A DNA stretch of 64,000 nt from Pseudoruminococcus_B sp937901805 (GCA_963560245.1 CAUWNS010000009.1:1-64000); one strand, 5' to 3'. Counted from the first letter of the stretch, positions 43,224 to 52,088 are shown. Program-made: numbers and translations. The notes: generated by a model not told the origin, from the letters alone.

Positions 43224-45935
43224 TCAATACCTTTTTATATTCGTAATGATTACAGTTGCTGCAATCCAAAATACCTGGTAAATCAGCACAGACAACAGTT
43301 TAATAACCGAGGTGGAACCAAGCAGGGTAAAAAGAATAATTAATGCCAGCCCAATCACCGCAGAACACAGATAAAAGGCAGACGTCAGGGACAGGCTGCT
43401 TCTGAGCTTAATACAATCTACCAATACTTTAAAATAAGCCTCGATTCCCCCGGTATAAGCAACAGATGCTTTCATATTGCTGCGGGGGGCACATTTTTGA
43501 TCATATTCTGCATACAGATACTGTGGAATCATGCTGAGCATTCCGACATCCACACCGCACATATTGGCTATTTTTGTCTCGTCCAAGTTGGAGTCCGTTG
43601 TCTTGATGTAGACTTTAAAGCCGGCTGCTTCCACATTCTGCATTGCCTGGCGCACACTTTCCGAGACGCGATAGAGCACCAAAAACATTGCGCTCAGTTC
43701 CCCGTCCACCGCTACATAGACGACATACTGGTTGCCTTTTGCCGTGCGCTGTTCATACTGCACCTTTGGAATACTGATGGAGTGGTTCAGCATCAGCTGG
43801 CGGTTGCCTACCAAAACACGCTTTCCATCCACCCAGCCGGAAAGCCCCATCCCGTCCTCATAGATGACGGAGTCAACGTCTTTGAGCAGATCCCGGCGGT
43901 TTTGCAGAATCTGCAAAAACAGTCCGGACAACGGGCTGTCTACCCGGCAGACAAGGCTGGCCGCATTGAGAATCGCCTCATCCATACGGGGTGTGTTCAT
44001 CATTTTTATCCCGTTGACCTCCACGTCGCTCGGGCGGATAATCTCACTGACGTCTACCATAATCCCAAGTGCATCGCCAAACTCGGAAACTGCAGAAGCC
44101 CCCGTAATCATCGCTCCCGCCTTGGAAAGGGATTTTCCCGCCCGAAGAAGGGGGAGATTCATTCCGAGAACGGCGGCTGCCGGTACACACATACATTCTA
44201 CTGCCGCAAATACAGTGACCGCATTATAAAGGTTGCCAGTCAGCAGATAGCAGGCAACCGCAGTAACCAGGCCTCCTCCAAAGCAAATTGGCGCCAGATA
44301 CCGGCTAATCTGATCCGCATTGTCCGGCGCATAGGAATTCTCCAGAAAACCATTTAAAAAACCTGCTTTGGCGTGACCAACTACTACAGTATCTTCCACC
44401 CGGGGAATTTTAGTCATATCAAAGACAAAATCTTCATCCTTTACTACAAAAGCCCCAAATTTGTCGTACTGACTTGACGCAAGGCGGAAATTCCTGCGAA
44501 TCCTGTCCACCAAACAGAGTTTTCCAGCACAATTGCACAATAAAATCAGAAGCGCTACCGGGGCCAGTACCTGCAATCCATCCGGTTGTGCGGCCAGTTC
44601 CGGTTTCGAAAGAAATACAGCTCCCTGCACTGCCGCCCCAATCACGGCAGCCGCACAAAAGGAATCCGAATCTGGAGAAAAGGTGAAAAGGGAGGCAATT
44701 CCCCTGCCAATTACTCCAACACATATCAGAGCGCCGGCAATCAAAAGCCCAAAGTTCACCAGCAAAAACAGGAATGGATCCTCATTAACTGAAATCGCAG
44801 AGGGGATTGGCAGGGCAAAACGCGAACTTAAGCCTATGTAAAGCGAAAGCACGGTTAAAACAGCCACAACACTCAGACGAAAAACCACTTTAAAGCGGGT
44901 ATAGCGGAGATCATTGTGAACGGATTCCGTATCCTCATACTCTTCAAAATCGTCAATACTCTGCTGTTTGGGAACAGTCTCCTCTTCCTCTTCTTCATCG
45001 GGTTCCTCTGTGTCAAACAGATGGAATTTCTTTACCTTTTCTTCCCGCTTTTTACTCAATTCTTCGTGCATGGAGAGAACCTCTTCGCTCACTTCAAAAG
45101 AAGTTTCCTCCTCATTCATTTCTGGCGGCTCTGCATCATCAGTCTGTGCCGGGAGCACATTCTCATTTTGCTCTTCCTCTGGTTTTTCCTCCCTTTTCTC
45201 TGGAAGATTGAGTTTCAGAGAGGACTTGGTATCAAAAAGCAGGGGGGCCGTATCACGGAAAACAGAATTTCCAGCTGCTGCCCGCTCAAAGGCCTCTGTA
45301 ACACTTTGGCGAAGCGCTTTTTGCGACTGTATATTCTGTGCCTGTGCTCTGGCAAGTTTTTGTTCTCCGCCCACGATTCCGTATCTGCTCTTTCCAGGTT
45401 CTCCGGAAAGCTGCTGGGTAAAAGTCAGGCCAATTTTTGCCTGAAGCCTTGCCTGCATCCGTTCCCGGGAAACTCGTTCCATCGATATTTCCTCGGACGT
45501 TCTTTCATCCCTCATGGGTTCTGAAGGAGTTACCCTGTGAAAAGAGCGGGTAAAATATCCCGCCGAATTACGGGATTTCACGCTTTCATAAAACGGCTTT
45601 TGAGCACTCTGCACCTTTGGGTCGTCCGAGCCCTGAGCAGAAAAAGAAGTCCGCACATCCGTGGGGGAAGCCGGCCGGAAAGGCTCCTCCTTTCTGGAAG
45701 ATGCACCAATTTCTTTTCCTTTGATACCGACAGGAGATACCTCCTCCTCAGCGGTAGGGAACATCCTGGTTTTCTGCTCAATGTCCGGGCGTTTTTTCTT
45801 TACAGCGCCCTTTTCCAGCAGAATTTCTTCCACCAGCTCATCGGCACGGCTGACGGATGCGGCCACAGAGTCTCCCTGTTCTTTTTTATGCTTGACTTCC
45901 GCAAGAATATCTTCCACAGAATAGTTTTTTCTCAT
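43224..45935 (-). CDS. Catalytically degenerate P-type-ATPase-like membrane protein with long disordered N-terminus
   Basis: A 903-residue protein. Residues 1-340 are polar, charged and low-complexity (predicted disordered). Residues 345-900 follow the P1B-ATPase order: membrane pairs, actuator-like region (RVEDTVVVGHAKAG), a membrane pair, the segment MNLPLLRAGKSLSKAGAMI corresponding to the stretch between CPC and the catalytic Asp, an N-domain with GMGLSGWVDGKRVLVGN, and two final helices. The key motifs are lost: CPC reads CVP, DKTGT reads DVSEI (Asp628), TGDN reads TTDSN (779-783) and GDGxND is gone. It probably cannot pump by the normal cycle. It lies 43 bases after rlmB in the same direction. 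Function unknown. Confidence 0.85.
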   Translation of the reverse strand: MRKNYSVEDILAEVKHKKEQGDSVAASVSRADELVEEILLEKGAVKKKRPDIEQKTRMFPTAEEEVSPVGIKGKEIGASSRKEEPFRPASPTDVRTSFSAQGSDDPKVQSAQKPFYESVKSRNSAGYFTRSFHRVTPSEPMRDERTSEEISMERVSRERMQARLQAKIGLTFTQQLSGEPGKSRYGIVGGEQKLARAQAQNIQSQKALRQSVTEAFERAAAGNSVFRDTAPLLFDTKSSLKLNLPEKREEKPEEEQNENVLPAQTDDAEPPEMNEEETSFEVSEEVLSMHEELSKKREEKVKKFHLFDTEEPDEEEEEETVPKQQSIDDFEEYEDTESVHNDLRYTRFKVVFRLSVVAVLTVLSLYIGLSSRFALPIPSAISVNEDPFLFLLVNFGLLIAGALICVGVIGRGIASLFTFSPDSDSFCAAAVIGAAVQGAVFLSKPELAAQPDGLQVLAPVALLILLCNCAGKLCLVDRIRRNFRLASSQYDKFGAFVVKDEDFVFDMTKIPRVEDTVVVGHAKAGFLNGFLENSYAPDNADQISRYLAPICFGGGLVTAVACYLLTGNLYNAVTVFAAVECMCVPAAAVLGMNLPLLRAGKSLSKAGAMITGASAVSEFGDALGIMVDVSEIIRPSDVEVNGIKMMNTPRMDEAILNAASLVCRVDSPLSGLFLQILQNRRDLLKDVDSVIYEDGMGLSGWVDGKRVLVGNRQLMLNHSISIPKVQYEQRTAKGNQYVVYVAVDGELSAMFLVLYRVSESVRQAMQNVEAAGFKVYIKTTDSNLDETKIANMCGVDVGMLSMIPQYLYAEYDQKCAPRSNMKASVAYTGGIEAYFKVLVDCIKLRSSLSLTSAFYLCSAVIGLALIILFTLLGSTSVIKLLSVLIYQVFWIAATVIITNIKRY

Positions 45936-45978
45936 TGTGTTTCCCCCTCATCCGCATACTTCGGAAAAGTTCTGCATC

Positions 45979-46773
45979 CTACTTTTTCCCGGAAAACGCC
46001 GGTATTCCCTGTCTTTGGCGAAGCACTTCATACATCAAAATGGATCCGGCGACCGAAGCGTTCAGCGAATTGACCTTCCCGCGCATCGGCATGGAAACAA
46101 GGAAATCGCAGTTTTCCCGTACCAAGCGTCCAACGCCGCGTCCTTCCGAACCGACAACCAGAGCCATTGCCCCGGTATAATCCAGCCGGCACCAAGTCTC
46201 CCCGTCCATGTCCGCAGCAAAAATCCACACGCCGCGTTCTTTGAGTTCTTTTATAGCAGCCACAAGATTCGGTACCTTTGCTACCGCAATATGGTTGAGG
46301 GCACCTGCTGAAGTCTTATAAACAGTCGAAGTCAGCCCGGCACTGCGCCGTTTGGGAATGATAATCCCATGTGCACCGCACGCCTCCGCTGTCCGGATAA
46401 TCGCCCCAAGGTTATGCGGATCTTCAATTTCATCGGCGATAAGAAAAAACGGGGGTTCTCCCCGCTGGCTTGCAACTGCGAACAAATCCTCCATGGTTGC
46501 ATAAGACGCGGCGGATAAAACCGCGGCAACTCCCTGATGGGCAACCCCCGGGCACATCCCATCCAGCTTTGCGGGGCTTACCTCTTTGAGGGTCACCTTC
46601 TGCTGCGCACACAGGGATACAATGCGTACAATGCTGCCCTGCCGGTCACCTTTGGCAAGATAAACGGCCTCCAGTTCCGTTCCTGCCTTGAGTGCTTCCA
46701 AAACAGCATTTCTTCCTGCAATAATATCTTCCCGCGGCTGGATTTTCCGCTCGGTCATTTCTTTTTTTGGCAC
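45979..46773 (-). CDS. rlmB: 23S rRNA 2'-O-ribose methyltransferase RlmB (SpoU family)
   Basis: A 264-residue SPOUT enzyme, expected to methylate G2251 of 23S rRNA. The N-terminal substrate-binding domain begins GRNAVLEALKAG; the trefoil-knot domain has motif 1 EDPHNLGAIIRTAEACG, motif 2 ALVVGSEGRGVGRLV and motif 3 VNSLNASVAGSILMYE. The start is GTG 46773, seven bases after GGAGG. It precedes the degenerate P-type-ATPase gene by 43 bases. Confidence 0.93.
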   Translation of the reverse strand: MPKKEMTERKIQPREDIIAGRNAVLEALKAGTELEAVYLAKGDRQGSIVRIVSLCAQQKVTLKEVSPAKLDGMCPGVAHQGVAAVLSAASYATMEDLFAVASQRGEPPFFLIADEIEDPHNLGAIIRTAEACGAHGIIIPKRRSAGLTSTVYKTSAGALNHIAVAKVPNLVAAIKELKERGVWIFAADMDGETWCRLDYTGAMALVVGSEGRGVGRLVRENCDFLVSMPMRGKVNSLNASVAGSILMYEVLRQRQGIPAFSGKK

Positions 46774-47112
46774 GAAAATACCTCCGATATTCCAAAAACC
46801 TGATTTTTTGAAAAATTATGTTAAACTCAGTGCCATTATAGCATATTTTCTTCCGTTTGTGTCGAATTGTCTTTCAGAAATTATAAAAATTCTCAGGCAA
46901 TGCCAATCTCCCATGAAAATCATGCGCTTTTCTTTTTAAAATTTCCAAACACCGAAAACCATCCTTAGGAAAACCACAGAGAATACAGGAGCTTCCAGAC
47001 GGTGTTTTCTGTTCTTACAGAACAAAATGAAAAATTTGGTTTATCCGTGTCCTGATTCAAAAATATGGAAACCGGCCATCCAATCATTTTGCCTGAAACC
47101 AGCAAACTCTCA
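46774..47112. other. Intergenic region upstream of rlmB
   Basis: About 340 bases containing the rlmB promoter region near 46835. The rest shows no gene: the 65-codon frame at 46965-47162 has no ribosome site and runs into the neighbouring small gene. Confidence 0.55.
46835..46843 (-). promoter_or_regulatory. Extended -10 promoter of rlmB
   Basis: TGC-TATAAT on the minus strand, about 60 bases upstream of the rlmB GTG; no good -35 is visible, which is tolerated with an extended -10. Confidence 0.55.
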
Positions 47113-47427
47113 TTAAAATGAAAAGATAGTCTGGACTGCAAAGAGAAGCGCTCCTCCGGCACAGGCCGCCGTCAGGTATTTGAAACTGTGAAAAATAATA
47201 CGTTTTACACGGTTGTCCACTTTAACCGTGACAGGGGAACCCGTTTCTTCCGTTTTCAGCGAGGGAATCCTTCCCTTATGTTTTTGCGCATACGCAAGCG
47301 CTTCCCGCTGCATTTTTTTAAAATCCCCAGCGCCGGCGCTCTCCCGTACAACAAAATAGATCCGTTCAAAATACTCGCTTTGAGTATCTGTAATTTCCAC
47401 AATCCGTTTGTTCACTCCCCGGAGCAT
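47113..47427 (-). CDS. Small unrecognised membrane-tethered protein
   Basis: A 104-residue protein I do not recognise. Residues 1-80 are polar and strongly basic (RIVEITDTQSEYFERIYFVV, then KKMQREALAYAQKHKGRIP), and the last ~25 residues form one hydrophobic tail helix (YLTAACAGGALLFAVQTIF), so it is probably a tail-anchored protein. The ATG follows GAAGGTG by four bases. It stands alone on the minus strand. Confidence 0.7.
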   Translation of the reverse strand: MLRGVNKRIVEITDTQSEYFERIYFVVRESAGAGDFKKMQREALAYAQKHKGRIPSLKTEETGSPVTVKVDNRVKRIIFHSFKYLTAACAGGALLFAVQTIFSF

Positions 47428-47748
47428 AAAAACACCTTCTTTCCAGATTTACTTCCCATTACCAAAAAAGAGAAAAATATAGAGCCGCACCCTTATTTTG
47501 ACACCCGCAAACGGCGATATACCATTTCTGTTTCTGTATTTCAAAAAAAAGAAAAATACCGTTTCATATGGACAGGTTGTTTCCATAATTCCAGTGGAAA
47601 TATGGGAGAAAACAGGTTGAAAACTATGTGGAAACCGTGGAGAACTCTGAATATAGGCGGAGAATCGGAAGGTCGATCCCCTGGTTTAAAGTAAAAATTA
47701 TGTTAATTCGACAATGGCTGACATTGTTTTTATAGAAAAGACAATTGC

Positions 47749-47892
47749 CTATATGGGACAAGCTTCTCCAAGCGAGGAAAAGCCAACCCATACAGGCAAT
47801 TTTTTGCAGGCCAGATGCTGTTTTCTATTTTGGCATATTCTTTCATCGGGGTTTGCCCCATACCGCTTTTTCCCGCCATATGGGCAAAGCAC
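47749..47892 (-). CDS. Possible 47-residue Cys-containing small protein
   Basis: A short frame from GTG 47892 to TAG 47749 with GGAGG eight bases upstream. The peptide begins MLCPYGGKKRYGANPDERIC and has four Cys spread over its length, with no membrane segment. No family recognised. The ribosome site is the only real support; no promoter is evident. Confidence 0.3.
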   Translation of the reverse strand: MLCPYGGKKRYGANPDERICQNRKQHLACKKLPVWVGFSSLGEACPI

Positions 47893-48060
47893 AGGCATCA
47901 CCTCCGGGATTTATTCCGGATTGCATCAAAAATTTTTCAGTTTCCCGCCAATAGTCGTTTTCGGCAGATACTTTTTGCCAAACCGTTCACTCCCTACATC
48001 CTATGTCGGATGTGCCGGGTACTTTTCTAAAAATTTCTTCATTTATTACGGTGGTGCTGT

Positions 48061-48080
48061 AAAATAGCGGGGGCTATTTT
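48061..48080 (-). terminator. Terminator-like hairpin downstream of rluA
   Basis: AAAATAGC-GGGG-GCTATTTT hairpin (8-bp arms) about 65 bases after the rluA stop; the T-rich arm supplies the U tract. Confidence 0.55.
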
Positions 48081-48144
48081 GCCTTGTCCCCCTTGAATCG
48101 GTCAATCGCACCGCGGTTTCTATCCCTGCTACGTTTTTCGCCGC

Positions 48145-49116
48145 TCATTTTCCCTGCTCGTTCACAGGCACGCCGTATCCGGACTTCCCCGATGGTTGTT
48201 CTGCATCCGAAGGGAAATCCGGCATTGGCCGCGGCAAAGTAAGGCCGGTCCGTTCCATCAGCCGGAGGAAATCCTGCGGCAGGGGGGAAAATACCTCTTT
48301 CACATGCTGTCGGGACAGATCCGGAAAACGGGCAAGAAAACAGTGCAGTGCATGGCGGTCAATCCACTTTTGATCCATCCCGTACAGGGTATCGCCGGCA
48401 AGCGGATACCCAAGATAAGCCATGTGGACACGGATTTGATGCGTGCGTCCGGTCGCGATCCGCACGCGGCATAAAGAATATCCCTCCCCTTTGGAGAGCA
48501 CCTGGCAATCGGTCAGCGCATACTGCCCATCTTCCCGGACACACCGTTCGATCAGGCTGTCCTCTTTACGGGAAATGGGTGCTTCAATCCGAAAAAAATC
48601 CTGCTGAGGCACCCCGCAGATCACGGCAAGGTACTCTTTTTTGACGCTTTTCCAAAGAATGGACGCATAATGGGAATTTTTCGCCGCTACTACCAGTCCG
48701 GAAGTATCCCTGTCCAGGCGGTTTACCGGACGGAATGCCAACGGCTGCCCGCGCTGTTCACAGATCCCCGCAAACAGGTTGGCAAGAGTATCCTCCTGAT
48801 GGCGTTTGGATTCGTGCACCGGCATAAAAGGCGGTTTGTCCAGCACCATCACATCGTCATCCTCATACCGTATGATGGCGGGATCCGCCGGGACTGCCAC
48901 CGGTGTGCGCAGATCGTCCGGGAAAGCGGTTTCCAGTAAATCCCCGGTGTGCAGAAGATCCACGGTGCGGATTCGCTTTCCGTTCAGGACAAGTCCGTCA
49001 GGAAGCTGTTTGAGTTTGATAAGGTTGCGCCGGGAATAGCCATGCACCTGTTTCAGATAATCCTGCACCCGCATCCCCTGGTATTTCTCTTCAATTACAT
49101 AGCGGTAGCTTCGCAT
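48145..49116 (-). CDS. RluA/RluD-family pseudouridine synthase
   Basis: A 323-residue enzyme. An S4-like N-terminal domain (about 15-60: RVQDYLKQVHGYSRRNLIKLK) and the RluA catalytic domain with NRLDRDTSG (catalytic Asp), then the GRTHQIRVHMAYLGYPLAGD motif. The last ~35 residues are a Pro/Ser-rich tail. The start at 49116 has AGGAGG upstream and lies inside the end of the ogg-like gene (22-base overlap), so both are coupled. The target uridine cannot be derived from sequence. Confidence 0.93.
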   Translation of the reverse strand: MRSYRYVIEEKYQGMRVQDYLKQVHGYSRRNLIKLKQLPDGLVLNGKRIRTVDLLHTGDLLETAFPDDLRTPVAVPADPAIIRYEDDDVMVLDKPPFMPVHESKRHQEDTLANLFAGICEQRGQPLAFRPVNRLDRDTSGLVVAAKNSHYASILWKSVKKEYLAVICGVPQQDFFRIEAPISRKEDSLIERCVREDGQYALTDCQVLSKGEGYSLCRVRIATGRTHQIRVHMAYLGYPLAGDTLYGMDQKWIDRHALHCFLARFPDLSRQHVKEVFSPLPQDFLRLMERTGLTLPRPMPDFPSDAEQPSGKSGYGVPVNEQGK

Positions 49117-49967
49117 TGGGTTTCCTCCTCTGTTTGCTGCGCCTGCTCCAGGTGGCGGATATAGTGGAACAGGTACTGCTGGGCAATCCCCTGCGTCCCA
49201 CGGATACAGTCCGGGAGCCCCTGCGGATAAAAGCGTTCCAACGCCCGCTTAATCCAGACATCCACTGGAAAAGCGTCGATCCGGTGCAGTCCATACAGAA
49301 GAACGCAGTCACATACCTTCGGCCCGACCCCCTTGACCGTCTGAAGGACGCGCCTTGCCTCTTCGATAGGCATGGTATATAAATCCTCCAGCACCAGTTC
49401 GCCGGACGACACCCGGTTTGCCGCGTCAATCAGGTATTTGGCGCGAAACCCCGCCCGCAGAGCGGCGAGATCTTCCGGTTTTTTCCCAGCGATGGATTCC
49501 GGTTTCGGAAAGGCCGCTCCCCCGCCCGGCAAAGGATCGCCGAACGCCTCGCAAAAACGCGCTACAATGCCTTTAATCCGCGGGATATTGTTGTTCTGTG
49601 AGAGTATAAAGGTACAAAGCGCCTCCCACGGCTCCTGCCTCAGCACGCGGATTCCCGGTGCATACTGCAAAGCGCGCCGCATGGTTTCATCCTGCTGATA
49701 GCGTTCCTTTAGCTGTCCATAGTCCAGAGAGAGATCAAAATAGTCGTACCAGATAGTTTCAAATTCTTCCAGAGTGGTTCCCTGAAAGAAAACCGTATCC
49801 TCGGAAAGCTGAAAAATGCGCAGGGGCGTTGCGCGTACAATCCCCAAATACGAGCCGTCCGGCTGATGCTCAAAGCGAAAGCACTGCCCGCAGTCAAGTG
49901 TTTCATCCAGATTCAGACAGGAAACCCCGGAGAGCAGGATTCCCCCGTCATGCTGCTGTATATGCAA
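49095..49967 (-). CDS. ogg: 8-oxoguanine DNA glycosylase/AP lyase (OGG1 type)
   Basis: A 290-residue HhH-GPD glycosylase of the OGG1 family that removes 8-oxoguanine. The N-terminal OGG_N domain contains LDCGQCFRFEHQPDGSYLG; the helix-hairpin-helix carries the catalytic Lys217 (GVGPKVCDC) and the aspartate is D236 (FPVDVWIKR). Bifunctional lyase activity is predicted from the Lys. No Fe-S cluster cysteines are seen, as usual for OGG1. Overlaps the rluA-like gene by 22 bases. Confidence 0.92.
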   Translation of the reverse strand: MHIQQHDGGILLSGVSCLNLDETLDCGQCFRFEHQPDGSYLGIVRATPLRIFQLSEDTVFFQGTTLEEFETIWYDYFDLSLDYGQLKERYQQDETMRRALQYAPGIRVLRQEPWEALCTFILSQNNNIPRIKGIVARFCEAFGDPLPGGGAAFPKPESIAGKKPEDLAALRAGFRAKYLIDAANRVSSGELVLEDLYTMPIEEARRVLQTVKGVGPKVCDCVLLYGLHRIDAFPVDVWIKRALERFYPQGLPDCIRGTQGIAQQYLFHYIRHLEQAQQTEEETQCEATAM

Positions 49968-49997
49968 AGAAAAAACTCCATTTCCTGATTATTTTCA

Positions 49998-50026
49998 AAC
50001 ACATTTTAACACATCCATGGTATAAT
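49998..50026 (+). promoter_or_regulatory. Extended -10 promoter of the DUF6062 gene
   Basis: TGG-TATAAT (50018-50026) with a weak -35-like AACACA at 49998-50003 and a 17-base spacer; the leader is about 80 bases. Confidence 0.55.
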
Positions 50027-50115
50027 TGCTACTAAATGGAGCAAGGGAGGGATTTCTCCCGGTTTCCCAAACTCGTCTGTTCTCCGGCCGTCAGCCGAAA
50101 TTTAGGAGGAATACC

Positions 50116-50841
50116 ATGAAAGAAGCGATCTACACAATTCCAATTAGTGAAGTTTTTGAACCAAAGGACGGCTGTCCGCTGTGCCGTCTGCGCGATATCC
50201 TGGAACAGCGCTGCCTGGAATATATCATGGGCGCCGCCATGATGGAACCGGATATCCGAGTGGAGACAAACCGTCTTGGATTTTGCAAAGACCATTACTT
50301 TATGATGCTCGGAAGGAAAAACCGCCTGAGTATCGCATTGATGCTGCAAAGCCATCTGGACGGACTGCTGGGCGAAGTGGAAACCGCATCTTCTGCAAAA
50401 CCTGCAAAACGCCCCTTTTTCGCAAAGCCATTGGAGCAAAAGCAGGGAAAATTCCTGCACGAAACCTGTTACGTCTGCGACAAGATTGAAGAGGCCGTAC
50501 GCGGCATGGTAAAAAACCTGTGCAAAATGTACCAGAGCGATCCGGAATTCAAAAAGCTCTATCAGGAGCAGAGCGGGCTTTGTTATCCCCATTACCAGCG
50601 CCTGATGGCGGACGGGCAGAAGTATCTCTCCCCCAAAGAATACCCCGCTTTTGCCAAGGATACCGCCGAGCTGACAAAACGGTATTTGCAGGGGCTGAAA
50701 ACAGACATCGACCATTTCTGCACCATGTTTGATTACCGCAACGCGGGGCCAAAGGCGGATTGGGGAAATTCCCGGGACGCCATTGAACGCAGCGTCCACT
50801 ACCTGACCAGCCGCAACCCCGCAGAGCCGGAGAAAAAATAA
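50116..50841 (+). CDS. DUF6062 cysteine-rich protein
   Basis: A 241-residue cytosolic protein of the DUF6062 family. It shows paired Cys/His motifs: CPLCRLRD near residue 20, then GFCKDHYFMML around 60, CYVCDKIEE near 125, and LCYPHYQRLM around 165, which together suggest two structural zinc sites. The function is unknown. The start at 50116 follows TAGGAGGA. It lies upstream of pyrB in the same direction, but pyrB has its own promoter. Confidence 0.85.
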   Translation: MKEAIYTIPISEVFEPKDGCPLCRLRDILEQRCLEYIMGAAMMEPDIRVETNRLGFCKDHYFMMLGRKNRLSIALMLQSHLDGLLGEVETASSAKPAKRPFFAKPLEQKQGKFLHETCYVCDKIEEAVRGMVKNLCKMYQSDPEFKKLYQEQSGLCYPHYQRLMADGQKYLSPKEYPAFAKDTAELTKRYLQGLKTDIDHFCTMFDYRNAGPKADWGNSRDAIERSVHYLTSRNPAEPEKK

Positions 50842-50945
50842 ACGTGCAGACGCTCTCTTTTGAACTGAGAAAACGGTTTGGGGGTATTGAGCGAGTACTT
50901 TGGCCTTTTTGCAGGAATTTCGTTTTAGAAAAACATGCCGCCGCA

Positions 50946-50974
50946 TTGTAAAAAGGGTCGAATCCTGCTACAAT
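50946..50974 (+). promoter_or_regulatory. SigA-type promoter of pyrB
   Basis: TTGTAA (50946-50951), 17-base spacer, TACAAT (50969-50974). The transcript would start near 50982, too close for the upstream ATG at 50988 and in favour of the start at 51015. No PyrR leader elements are seen. Confidence 0.65.
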
Positions 50975-51014
50975 ATAGCACGAAGAAATGAAACGGAAAG
51001 GATGGTCTTCCAGT

Positions 51015-52088
51015 ATGTCATTTTCCCATTTAATCGACCTTAACCAGCTTCCTTCCAGCAAAGTTGAGGAAATCCTAAACCTGGCGGATGAAATCCGCCT
51101 GCATCCACAGCAGTATTTAGACGCCTGTAAGGGAAAAGTGATGGCAACCCTGTTCTATGAGCCTTCCACCCGCACCCAGATGTCTTTCCAGACCGCCATG
51201 CTCCGCCTGGGCGGGCAGGTAATCGGGTTTGACAACCCGCAGAATACCTCTGCTGCAAAAGGGGAAAACCTAAAGGATACGGTAAAAATTATCAGTGGGT
51301 ATTCCGATATCGTGGTGATGCGCCATCCGGTAGAAGGTGCGGCCAAGGCCGCTTCCCTGTATGCAGGCTGCCCGGTCATCAATGCCGGGGACGGCGGACA
51401 TCTCCACCCAACCCAGACGCTCACCGACTTATGTACCCTGCGTGCGGAAAAGGGGCGGCTCGACCATCTGACGATCGGCCTGTGCGGGGATTTGAAAAAC
51501 GGGCGCACCGTACACTCCCTGATTCGGGAAATGCTCCGCTATCCCGGCAACCGTTTTGTCCTGATTTCTACAAAAGAACTTTCCATCCCCGCATACCTCA
51601 AAGATTATTTGGATGCACACGGCGGTTCCTATACCGAGCTATACAGCCTGGAAGAAGCGATTCCCCAACTCGATGTGCTGTATATGACCCGCATCCAGCA
51701 GGAACGCTTCGCATCCAAAGAGGAATATGAGGAGCAAAAGCACGTATATATTCTTACAAAAGACAAACTGGAACATGCTAAACCGGATCTGAAAATCCTG
51801 CATCCGCTTCCCCGTGTGGACGAGATTGAAACAGATGTGGACGAGGACAGCCGCGCCGTCTACTTTAAACAGGCGGTTTATGGGATGTATGCGCGCATGG
51901 GGTTGATCCTGACCATGCTGCGGGAAAACAGGCAGCCTCTCAATCCCCCGAGAATTACCGGAGACAAAGTACACGCCTGTGCCAACCCTAATTGTATTAC
52001 CAACCATGAGATCTATGTTCCAAAACTGTTTGAAGAATCCGGCAGTATGCTCACCTGCGCCTACTGCGACCAGCGCACCCTGATTTAG
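51015..52088 (+). CDS. pyrB: Aspartate carbamoyltransferase with fused PyrI-type zinc tail
   Basis: A 357-residue protein, about 45 longer than a standard PyrB. Residues 1-308 are the catalytic chain: carbamoyl-phosphate loop FYEPSTRTQMSF (Gln replaces the usual Arg/Leu after STRT), MRHPVEGAA and the HPLPRVDEI aspartate-side loop. The tail (about 315-357) carries Cys322, Cys327, Cys348 and Cys351, the same Cx4C...CxxC spacing as the zinc domain of PyrI, but the nucleotide-binding half of PyrI is missing. So zinc-mediated chain contacts without CTP/ATP control are inferred. The start 51015 has only a distant AAAGGA; 50988 is the alternative. Confidence 0.94.
   Translation: MSFSHLIDLNQLPSSKVEEILNLADEIRLHPQQYLDACKGKVMATLFYEPSTRTQMSFQTAMLRLGGQVIGFDNPQNTSAAKGENLKDTVKIISGYSDIVVMRHPVEGAAKAASLYAGCPVINAGDGGHLHPTQTLTDLCTLRAEKGRLDHLTIGLCGDLKNGRTVHSLIREMLRYPGNRFVLISTKELSIPAYLKDYLDAHGGSYTELYSLEEAIPQLDVLYMTRIQQERFASKEEYEEQKHVYILTKDKLEHAKPDLKILHPLPRVDEIETDVDEDSRAVYFKQAVYGMYARMGLILTMLRENRQPLNPPRITGDKVHACANPNCITNHEIYVPKLFEESGSMLTCAYCDQRTLI

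Larger units (their letters stand above)
47428..48144. other. Large intergenic region between a small membrane protein and rluA
   Basis: About 720 bases. It holds an rluA terminator hairpin and one small frame with a good ribosome site (47749-47892), listed separately. A 24-codon frame (MSGEKRSRDRNRGAIDRF...) also starts at the rluA stop codon through an ATGA overlap and ends just before the hairpin. The plus-strand 117-codon frame at 47714-48067 is Phe/Pro-rich with no ribosome site and is not believed. Confidence 0.55.

Noticed and set aside
47560..47660. DnaA-box-like sequences (TTTCCACA variants) suggesting a replication origin
   Set aside because: Only one near-match with others strongly diverged, and no dnaA, dnaN or rpmH nearby.
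47714..48067. 117-codon plus-strand frame in the rluA-side intergenic region
   Set aside because: Composition is Phe/Pro/Gly-rich and no ribosome site precedes any start codon; the minus-strand frame with a good site is preferred.
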